A stretch of DNA of 31,452 nt, from positions 1 to 31,452 of the forward strand of contig CAYZMH010000036.1 in NCBI GenBank assembly GCA_964479445.1, read 5' to 3'. A program made the position numbers and the translations under genes. Source of the DNA: CAYZMH01 sp964479445 (GTDB taxonomy: Bacteria > Bacteroidota > Bacteroidia > Bacteroidales > GCA-2748055). Under the pieces are notes generated by a model. The model searched no databases. It was given only the letters and a program-made list of their open reading frames with translations, and was not told the DNA's origin. How positions within the stretch are numbered: the stretch's first letter is position 1; every line of letters starts with the position of its first letter. This document shows positions 1-6,889 of the stretch, piece after piece.

Positions 1-63
1 ACAAAAGGCCGGATCTACGTTACTGCAGCTGATGGAAGGGTGTATTGTTTCGGAGAAAAATAG
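1..63 (+). CDS. C-terminal end of a PQQ-like beta-propeller protein (partial)
   Basis: The first bases read in frame to a TAG stop as TKGRIYVTAADGRVYCFGEK. The pattern GRIYVTAADGRVYCF is the typical blade strand of PQQ-binding-like (YWTD/PQQ) beta-propeller repeats, where each blade ends in a short G-x-hydrophobic-Y-x-hydrophobic core followed by DG and a second strand. Only the last blade is inside the window, so neither signal peptide nor catalytic features can be judged. The glycosyltransferase gene follows after only 8 bases (ATG at 72), so the two are very likely co-transcribed. Identification rests on 20 residues and is therefore a family-level guess. Confidence 0.6.
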   Translation, partial: TKGRIYVTAADGRVYCFGEK

Positions 64-71
64 ATTGTCCT

Positions 72-1385
72 ATGAAAATTATGCATATCATCCCTGGATC
101 GGGAGGGAGTTTTTATTGTGGGAATTGTTTGAGGGATAGCAAATATGTTGAAGCCCTGCGCAATTCATCTCACGAAGTCTCTAAGATCCCTATGTACCTG
201 CCGCTTTTTGCCGATGAACACGATCTTGGGCCCGACGTACCGGTATTTTACGGTGCCATCAGCATTTATCTCAAACAACAGGTTCCTGTATTCAGAAGAG
301 CTCCTGCCTGGTTTGACAGGTGGTTGAATTCAAAACGCATGCTTAAGTTGGCCTCGAGGGCTGCAGGGTCAACCCGTGCCAGCGGATTGGAGGAAATGAC
401 CGTATCCATGCTGCTTGGCGAAACGGGTCAGCAAAAAGATGAGCTTGAGCGGATGGTGGACTGGATATCAGAGCACTGCAAACCGGATGTAATTCATCTT
501 TCCAATGCGCTGCTTCTTGGCCTTGCCCACCGATTGAAAGAAAAGGTAGGTGTTCCTGTTATATGCTCTCTCCAGGACGAGGATCAATGGGTGGACGTGA
601 TGCACCAGTCAGCCCGGGAACGCGTTTGGAATCTGATATCGAAGAAAGCAGAACATGTAACGGAACTTATATCGGTAAGTGATTATTATGCCGATGAGAT
701 GAAAAAACAGCTCGGTTTGCCGGATAGAACCTTTAAAAGCGTGCATATCGGTCTTTACCCGGAGGACTACACCTGGAGCAGACCGTCAGAAAAACCCAGG
801 AATATTGGTTACGTTTCAAGGATGTCAGAAGATCTAGGAATGGGTGTGCTGGTGGATGCATTTATCGAGTTGAAAAAGGACAGGGATTTTGATGATGTGA
901 AGTTATACCTCACGGGAGGTCAAACCGGGGATGACCGGAAATTTCTCCGGACTATCCGGTCCAAACTGAATCGCAACGGGCTTTCGCACAGTGTAGTGTT
1001 TTTTGATGCGTTTGAAGAGGATGCACTGAGAGAGTATTTTAAACAGATTGCCGTAATGTCCGTGCCCGTCCTTAAGGGAGAGGCATTCGGTATTTACCTG
1101 CTTGAAGCCATGGCATCCGGAATTCCGGTGGTGCAGCCGGCTCTCGGTGCATTTCCTGAGATCGTGAACCTATCTGAAGGAGGGGTGCTCTATGAGCCGA
1201 ACACACCGGAAGCCCTGAGCAACGCGCTTAAGCAGGTGCTTTCAGAGCCTGAAAAGCTGGATGAACTGGCAATAAAGGGCAGAAAGGGTGTGGAAGAGCA
1301 TTTTCATGTAAATCTCCAGGTGGAAAAGATGGTAACAATCTATGAAGAAGCAATCAGCAACGGGCAGGGAACCAACCAGGGTTGA
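72..1385 (+). CDS. GT4-family glycosyltransferase with CxxC N-terminus
   Basis: Retaining GT-B fold glycosyltransferase, 437 residues, probably cytoplasmic and using a nucleotide-sugar donor. The N-terminal domain opens with MKIMHIIPGSGGSFYCGNCL, a GT-B first strand with a glycine-rich loop, but with Cys16 and Cys19 in a CxxC. The C-terminal donor domain begins near residue 243 (NIGYVSRMSEDLGM) and holds the GT4 E-x7-E motif (E337 and E345 in GEAFGIYLLEAMASGIPVV). I chose ATG 72 over the in-frame TTG at 45 because the TTG lies inside the preceding propeller gene and the family starts at MKI. Its acceptor is unknown. The setting between a beta-propeller gene and an ABC ATPase/permease pair suggests a role linked to an envelope export system rather than a classic polysaccharide locus; that is inference. 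Confidence 0.88.
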   Translation: MKIMHIIPGSGGSFYCGNCLRDSKYVEALRNSSHEVSKIPMYLPLFADEHDLGPDVPVFYGAISIYLKQQVPVFRRAPAWFDRWLNSKRMLKLASRAAGSTRASGLEEMTVSMLLGETGQQKDELERMVDWISEHCKPDVIHLSNALLLGLAHRLKEKVGVPVICSLQDEDQWVDVMHQSARERVWNLISKKAEHVTELISVSDYYADEMKKQLGLPDRTFKSVHIGLYPEDYTWSRPSEKPRNIGYVSRMSEDLGMGVLVDAFIELKKDRDFDDVKLYLTGGQTGDDRKFLRTIRSKLNRNGLSHSVVFFDAFEEDALREYFKQIAVMSVPVLKGEAFGIYLLEAMASGIPVVQPALGAFPEIVNLSEGGVLYEPNTPEALSNALKQVLSEPEKLDELAIKGRKGVEEHFHVNLQVEKMVTIYEEAISNGQGTNQG

Positions 1386-1387
1386 TT

Positions 1388-1412
1388 TCGGGCAGCCCGA
1401 CTGAAGATCGGG
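1388..1412 (+). repeat. Three-arm inverted repeat after the glycosyltransferase
   Basis: Immediately after the stop codon, TCGGG (1388-1392), CCCGA (1396-1400) and TCGGG (1408-1412) can form two mutually exclusive hairpins; the second has a 7-base loop CTGAAGA. There is no T-run after it, so it is at best a weak transcription end or an RNA stability element. Confidence 0.3.
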
Positions 1413-1470
1413 TATGAAATGCCCTGCAGGCTGAATAAACCGGGCTATCGGTGATATCATGCTAATCCAT

Positions 1471-1478
1471 TATCTTTG
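1471..1478 (+). promoter_or_regulatory. Candidate Bacteroidota -7 box upstream of the ABC genes
   Basis: TATCTTTG matches the Bacteroidota primary sigma -7 consensus TAnnTTTG exactly. It ends 18 bases before the ATG at 1497, implying a leader of roughly a dozen bases. No convincing TTTG -33 box lies 19-21 bases upstream, so promoter strength is uncertain. If real, the ABC ATPase/permease pair can be expressed apart from the glycosyltransferase. Confidence 0.45.
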
Positions 1479-1496
1479 TAACTTAACGTCCCGCAC

Positions 1497-2183
1497 ATGT
1501 TATTTAAACTACAAAATATTGTTAAATCATTCGGTTCCCCAGGAGAACCGGGGTACAGGGAAGTACTCAAAGGTCTTAATCTGCAGGTGGATAAAGGAGA
1601 ACTCATTGCCATTCTTGGTCCGTCAGGTTCGGGAAAAACAACCCTGTTGAATATTGCAGGCACACTGGATGTACCCGATTCCGGGGAGGTTTTGTTCAGG
1701 GGGGAGTCCCTGACCGGAACAACCGACCTGTCCCTGGATCAGTTCAGGAACAGGGAGATCGGCTTCGTATTCCAGTTTCATCACCTGCTTCCCCAGTGCA
1801 GCCTGAACGAGAATATCCTGATCCCTACCATTCCTCAAAAACGCAGGGACCGTGAGGTAAAGGGATATGCTGAAAAGCTTATGAAAAAGGTGGGCATCTG
1901 GGAATACCGGGATAAGCTGCCGGGTAAATTGTCAGGGGGTGAGTGCCAGCGGGCAGCGATTGTACGTGCCATGATCAACCGGCCCTCCCTGCTGCTTGCC
2001 GATGAACCGACCGGAGCTCTGGATGGTGAAAATGTCGACAACCTGGCTGATCTGCTGATTCAAATGAATAAAGAAGAAGGACTGACTGTAATCATGGTCA
2101 CGCATTCCGAAAAACTTGCCTCCAGGATGCAACGGGTATACCGGATTAACGAAGGAGTGCTGGTGGACCAACAACGCTTATGA
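1497..2183 (+). CDS. ABC transporter ATP-binding protein, LolD/MacB type
   Basis: Cytoplasmic ATPase of a type VII (MacB/LolCDE-like) ABC system, 228 residues, the usual length. Visible are Walker A GPSGSGKTT (41-49), Q-loop Gln93, ABC signature LSGGECQR (145-152), Walker B LLLADEPTGALD (165-176) and H-loop His203. The signature has Cys150 where the family mostly has Gln. A family hallmark is the EPTGALD sequence shared by LolD, MacB and FtsE ATPases. The stop codon overlaps the start of the permease gene (ATGA at 2180-2183), indicating translational coupling and a shared complex. The substrate is unknown. LolD is an alternative specific name, but the partner permease is not of LolC/LolE length, so I give no symbol. 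Confidence 0.93.
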   Translation: MLFKLQNIVKSFGSPGEPGYREVLKGLNLQVDKGELIAILGPSGSGKTTLLNIAGTLDVPDSGEVLFRGESLTGTTDLSLDQFRNREIGFVFQFHHLLPQCSLNENILIPTIPQKRRDREVKGYAEKLMKKVGIWEYRDKLPGKLSGGECQRAAIVRAMINRPSLLLADEPTGALDGENVDNLADLLIQMNKEEGLTVIMVTHSEKLASRMQRVYRINEGVLVDQQRL

Positions 2184-5100
2184 ACGTTTATCGATTGGTT
2201 ATAAGGTCATTTATCTACTTCCGGCGTAAGAACCTGGCTCTTGCCCTGGGTGTTGCTATTACATCCACGGTGATCACCGGGTCTTTAATTGTCGGGGATT
2301 CTGTGCAGCAAAGTCTGTATGATATCGCCTCAAAAAGATTGGGAGAGACTGGTTATGTGGTGGACTGCGGAGACCGGTTTATGACTGCCGGACTCGTACA
2401 CAGGATCAGGGAGACGGGCGGACATGAAGTTGCCCCCTTGCTACTGACCGACGGCGTGGCTGTGGCCGGAGGAGGCAGGGTGCGTCTCAACCAGGTTAAT
2501 GTGAACGGGGTGAATGAACACTTTGAACCGGTGGTTGGAGGGAATGGCATCTATGCCAATTTGAGTGGAGACTCGGTAATCATCAGTGAAAACCTGGCAC
2601 AGCGATTATCTATTTCCGAAGGCGAGGAGTTCCTGCTCAGGATGGAGCGAGCAAGAATCGTTCCGGCAAATGCACCATTTGTTTCTGATGTCGATAATAG
2701 CGCCAGTGCACGGGTATTTGTTAAAAAGATTGCCGGGGAAGAAGAAATGGGTGCGTTTAACCTGAAAACATCACAAACAGCTCCGTACAATGTATTCATT
2801 TCATTGAACGTTCTGCAGGAACTGATGGAACTGGAAGATGGGGTGAATTTCCTGCTTTTTCCTTCCGACAACAGCTATCAAGCTGAGCAAATCCGCATGC
2901 TTGTTGAAAACAACTGGACATTGGTCGATGCCGGATTTGATCTTGAGGAAGTTCCGGAATCCAGCCAAATACAGCTGGTAACCGGACGTGTATTTATTGA
3001 CAACACTGTTTCAGAAAAATTAAAAAATGTACCGGCTGATCCCCTGCAGATTATCTCCTATTTTGTTAACAGCATTGATCATCAAAACCGTTCAACACCT
3101 TACTCGTTTGTTTCATCGGCCAGGGATGCTATTCCGGATAAAGATAAGATCATTGTCAACGATTGGCTGGCAGAGGACCTTGCTGCAGAAGAAGGGGACA
3201 CGGTTTGGTTGAAATATTATGTAATCGGACCGCTGCGTGAGCTGAAAGTTGATTCAATATCACTCGTGGTAGAACAGGTAATCCCGGTAGAGGATCAAAC
3301 AGGGGACCGGTTGCTCATGCCGGAAATTCCCGGACTATCGGATGCAGGAAACTGCCGGGATTGGGAAACAGGGGTGCCGGTCGATCTCGAAGCAATACGG
3401 GATAAAGATGAAGATTATTGGACCCGTTGGAAGGGAACCCCGAAAGCATTTATTCATCCCGAATTGGCTGTGAAACACTGGTCGAACAGGTTCGGCGATG
3501 CCACTGTCTTCAGGTTTAACGGCAATAAGTTATCCCGGGAAGCCATAGAGGATGAAGTCCTTGAGAGGATTTCCATGGATGACCTGGGAATACGGGTGGT
3601 GCCCGTTAGAAAACAATCGATTCAAGCAGCCGGCAATGGTGTGGATTTTTCGGAGCTTTTCCTGGGCCTTAGTTTTTTCCTGCTGGTCGGCGGTGTTCTG
3701 CTCACTGTCTTGCTGTTTATGTTGAATATCAAGGAAAGAATACCACATATACGAACCCTTTCAGCTATTGGTATCCGTACAGCGACAATACGGAAAATAT
3801 ATCTCCAGGAATGGCTGCTGGTGATTATGACCGGCGCTGCAGCAGGACTAATCCTGTCAATTTTTTATAACCAGCTTGTGTTTCAGGCGCTGAATTCAGT
3901 CTGGGCCGACATCGTGAGGTCAGATATGATGGAGGTCAGTGTACACCCCTCTTCGCTGGTTACCGGATTTCTGTCATCGGTTTTTGTCACGCTTTTATCA
4001 ATTCTGATCCCATTGAACCGTGCAATAAGAAAGCATCGCAAGGACAGTGAAACGACCAAATCGAAAAGAGTGAGTAAAAGAGTGCGCCTGATTCTCCTGC
4101 TAACGGCAGGGATCAGCTTATTATCAGCTATTGCCCTTGTAAGCCTTGAACTTGCTGCCGGTGAAATCAACCGGTCCGGATCTTTTTTTACTGCAGGCGG
4201 TCTTCTTCTGGTTTCAGGATTGCTCCTGATGCTATACCTTTTTCTGTCAGGGAACCTTTCGGGCAAAGCTGACCTGAGTTTGTGGCAGTTGGGTTACCGG
4301 AATAGTTTGAGAAATATTGCAAGGAGCCTGGGCATCGTTGCTCTTTTTGCCATCGGAACCTTCCTTGTCATTTCCACCGGTGCCAACCGGAAGGATCTTT
4401 TCCGGGATGCCGGAAAAAAACAGAGTGGTACCGGGGGATACCTCTATTATGCGGAGTCGACCATACCGGTTTTGAAAAATTTGGATGACGAAGCGACGCG
4501 TTATGAGTATGGACTCGGCGAAGGATATGCGGTTACACAATTCCGGTTATACGAGGGTGATGATGCCAGCTGTCTGAACCTGAACCGCATTACCAATCCG
4601 GCAATCCTTGGTGCCGATCCTGCCGCGCTTCAGGGACGGTTCAGTTTTGTTACACAAACCAGCTTATTGAAAGAGGATGATCCCTGGATGTCTCTGAATA
4701 CCGAGTTGCCTGACAATGCAGTTCCGGCCATCGCAGATGAAACCGTCATTAAGTGGGGCCTGGGAAAGAAGGTTGGTGATACCTTAACCTACTCCAATGC
4801 AAGAGGGGAGGATATCCACCTGGTGCTGGTGGGTGGATTGGCACCCTCGATTTTCCAGGGCAGGGTGATCATTTCCAATTCGCATTTTCTTCAACATTTT
4901 CCGGCAAGCAGTGGTACCAGTGTATTCCTGGTAGATGGAGAATTAAGCGATACGTCACGAATTGCCGGCGAGCTGAGGGCAGGAATGAGAGACCTTGGCT
5001 GGGAAATGGAATATGCTCCTGCCCGCCTGGCTGAATTTAATTCGGTGACAAATACCTACCTGACAATTTTCCTCGTGCTTGGATCCATTGGATTGTTGCT

Positions 5101-5437
5101 GGGAACAGTCGGACTGGCTGTTTTGTTATACAGTACGGTTCTCGAGCGCAGGGAGGAACTGGCGGTGATGAGGGCGATCGGATTTGGGATGAAACAATTA
5201 CGCGGGTTACTTGTGCGGGAGTATACAGGGCTCTTTCTTGGCGGAACCCTGCTTGGGTTTCTTTCTGCCGTTATTGCGACGTTACCATCCATTCTGAGTG
5301 TCCATACCGACATTTCATTTACCACCATTGGATGGGTCTTACTGGCTATGCTGCTGAACGGGTTGTTGTGGACCATCATTATGGCAGGCCTGGCATTCAG
5401 GCGGCGGGAGATCTATGAATCGATCAGGAATGAGTAA
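2180..5437 (+). CDS. Large FtsX-type ABC permease, two FtsX domains (1085 aa)
   Basis: Inner-membrane permease partner of the preceding ATPase. One membrane segment lies near residues 18-38, followed by a very long extracytoplasmic region (about 40-490). Three membrane segments follow at about 490-515, 545-565 and 590-612 and form the first FtsX domain. After a basic cytoplasmic linker (615-635) come two further segments (636-658 and 668-690). A second unit follows, with a membrane segment at 715-735, an extracytoplasmic part at about 740-960 and a final three-helix FtsX domain at about 965-1085. This is the duplicated, roughly 10-helix ABC3 layout, more than twice the size of MacB-type or LolC permeases. 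Such proteins move lipids, lipoproteins or peptides or do mechanical work rather than solute import. Function here is not known; the linked beta-propeller and GT4 genes are the main clue. Confidence 0.88.
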   Translation: MNVYRLVIRSFIYFRRKNLALALGVAITSTVITGSLIVGDSVQQSLYDIASKRLGETGYVVDCGDRFMTAGLVHRIRETGGHEVAPLLLTDGVAVAGGGRVRLNQVNVNGVNEHFEPVVGGNGIYANLSGDSVIISENLAQRLSISEGEEFLLRMERARIVPANAPFVSDVDNSASARVFVKKIAGEEEMGAFNLKTSQTAPYNVFISLNVLQELMELEDGVNFLLFPSDNSYQAEQIRMLVENNWTLVDAGFDLEEVPESSQIQLVTGRVFIDNTVSEKLKNVPADPLQIISYFVNSIDHQNRSTPYSFVSSARDAIPDKDKIIVNDWLAEDLAAEEGDTVWLKYYVIGPLRELKVDSISLVVEQVIPVEDQTGDRLLMPEIPGLSDAGNCRDWETGVPVDLEAIRDKDEDYWTRWKGTPKAFIHPELAVKHWSNRFGDATVFRFNGNKLSREAIEDEVLERISMDDLGIRVVPVRKQSIQAAGNGVDFSELFLGLSFFLLVGGVLLTVLLFMLNIKERIPHIRTLSAIGIRTATIRKIYLQEWLLVIMTGAAAGLILSIFYNQLVFQALNSVWADIVRSDMMEVSVHPSSLVTGFLSSVFVTLLSILIPLNRAIRKHRKDSETTKSKRVSKRVRLILLLTAGISLLSAIALVSLELAAGEINRSGSFFTAGGLLLVSGLLLMLYLFLSGNLSGKADLSLWQLGYRNSLRNIARSLGIVALFAIGTFLVISTGANRKDLFRDAGKKQSGTGGYLYYAESTIPVLKNLDDEATRYEYGLGEGYAVTQFRLYEGDDASCLNLNRITNPAILGADPAALQGRFSFVTQTSLLKEDDPWMSLNTELPDNAVPAIADETVIKWGLGKKVGDTLTYSNARGEDIHLVLVGGLAPSIFQGRVIISNSHFLQHFPASSGTSVFLVDGELSDTSRIAGELRAGMRDLGWEMEYAPARLAEFNSVTNTYLTIFLVLGSIGLLLGTVGLAVLLYSTVLERREELAVMRAIGFGMKQLRGLLVREYTGLFLGGTLLGFLSAVIATLPSILSVHTDISFTTIGWVLLAMLLNGLLWTIIMAGLAFRRREIYESIRNE

Positions 5438-5611
5438 TCCCTCCCGGCACTGGAAAGGAACTTCCATCTCACCCATGATGAAGCCAGTAGAATTTCAACC
5501 TGGAGACAGGGTCTATTCCGGGTAAAAGCTTCCGGGCAGAATCAATAGTGCTTTTTTCTTTCCCGTGATCAGAATCGTGCTGTATTACCGCATTTCCCAA
5601 CACGATTGCGG

Positions 5612-6766
5612 TTAAAAAGGGATCCACTTCCGGGTGCTTTCCGCTGAAGCAACCACGCTGTCGATAAACTGCATGCCGCGAAGTCCGTCCTGCACGGTGG
5701 GGAAATCCTGGGCTTCCACAGGGGGCTCCTTGCCGGCGATCCAGTGCTGCAAACAGGTGGCCACATTGCGGTAGAGGTTGGCAAAGGCCTCGATCAGACC
5801 ACCCGGGTGGCCCGGAGGCATGCGGGTGTTTGCCAGGGAAAGATCCGACAGGTAAGGGTTGCCGGGTTTGCGCACCTCCATGGGCCGGTCGGTCCATTTT
5901 ACCTCCAGCCGGTTTGGTTCCGCCTGTACCCAATCCAGTCCACCCTTTTCCCCGTAAACCCGCAGGCGGAGTCCGTTCTCCTCCCCGGCCGAGATCTGAC
6001 TGGCATAGAGGATTCCGCGGGCCCCGTTGTCAAACCGCAGGAGCACATTCCCGTCATCATCCAGGGCACGACCCTTTACCATGGTGGACAGATCGGCACA
6101 CAACTCCGTCACCCGGAGTCCGGTTACATACTCCGCCAGGTTGAGGGCGTGGGTACCGATATCGCCCATGCACCCCGATTTTCCCGAGCGCTCCGGATCG
6201 GTCCGCCAGCCGGCCTGTGGATTGCCCTGCTTCTCAATGGCCTCTGAAAGCCATCCCTGGGGGTATTCCGATACGACCTTGCGGATACGACCCAGTTCAC
6301 CCCGGCCGACCATCTCTTTCATCTCTTTGACCATGGGGTAGCCGGTGTAGGCATGGGTGAGTGCGAACAGGAGTCCGCTCTCCTCCGCCAGTCTGACCAG
6401 CTCTTCCGCCTCTTCGGTGCTGTAGGTGACCGGCTTGTCGCTGATTACGTGAAATCCGTTTTCCAGGGCCAGTTTGGCCGGACCGTAATGTACGTGGTTG
6501 GGGGTGGCAATGCAGAGCAGGTCCATCCGTTCGCCCTCGGGCCGTTCCTTCTCCTTCCAGATCATCTCTTCGTAGGAACCGTATACCCGGTTGGAGGAGA
6601 TATAATAATCCCTGCCGGCCTGCTGCGAGCGTTCATAATCGGAGCTGAACGCGCCGCAAACCAGTTGGATCTGTCCGTCCAGCAGCGATGCATTATAATG
6701 GATCTTCCCGATAAACGAACCCGGGCCTCCGCCCACCATACCCATGTTGATCTTTCGAGTGTGCAT
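5612..6766 (-). CDS. Gfo/Idh/MocA family oxidoreductase
   Basis: NAD(P)-dependent sugar/inositol-type dehydrogenase, 384 residues from the ATG at 6766 (typical family length 330-430). The Rossmann start is MGMVGGGPGSFIG (8-20), followed by ATPNHVHY (88-95), the conserved D/EKP loop as DKP (110-112) and the catalytic-region motif GDIGTHALNL (201-210) with Asp202 and His206. Although the reading frame stays open far upstream through mutS2, family similarity begins only at this Met. It stands alone on the minus strand, divergent from mutS2 (123 bases apart) and convergent with the large permease gene. The substrate cannot be told from sequence; the closest style is that of the GlcNAc- or polyol-modifying Gfo/Idh enzymes with an N-terminal GGGPGS loop. 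There is no Tat signal. Confidence 0.92.
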   Translation of the reverse strand: MHTRKINMGMVGGGPGSFIGKIHYNASLLDGQIQLVCGAFSSDYERSQQAGRDYYISSNRVYGSYEEMIWKEKERPEGERMDLLCIATPNHVHYGPAKLALENGFHVISDKPVTYSTEEAEELVRLAEESGLLFALTHAYTGYPMVKEMKEMVGRGELGRIRKVVSEYPQGWLSEAIEKQGNPQAGWRTDPERSGKSGCMGDIGTHALNLAEYVTGLRVTELCADLSTMVKGRALDDDGNVLLRFDNGARGILYASQISAGEENGLRLRVYGEKGGLDWVQAEPNRLEVKWTDRPMEVRKPGNPYLSDLSLANTRMPPGHPGGLIEAFANLYRNVATCLQHWIAGKEPPVEAQDFPTVQDGLRGMQFIDSVVASAESTRKWIPF

Positions 6767-6842
6767 AGTTATTGTAACTGGTTTTGATGCATTAAGGTAT
6801 GTTTTTTTACTCAGACCGAAAAAGGTATTGGCGAAGAACCGG

Positions 6843-6873
6843 TTTAGTAATCCGGTCCCTTTTATTATTTTTA
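6843..6873 (+). promoter_or_regulatory. Candidate promoter of mutS2
   Basis: TTTA at 6843-6846, a 19-base spacer and TATTTTTA at 6866-6873 resemble TTTG-N19-TAnnTTTG with one mismatch in each box. The predicted transcript start is about a dozen bases before the TTG start codon at 6890, consistent with the short leaders usual in this phylum. Confidence 0.4.
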
Positions 6874-6889
6874 ACCAAAATTTACTGTT

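Noticed and set aside
5588..5611. CCGCA/TGCGG inverted repeat after the Gfo/Idh/MocA gene as a terminator
   Set aside because: Only 5 base pairs with a 14-base loop and no T-run on the minus strand.
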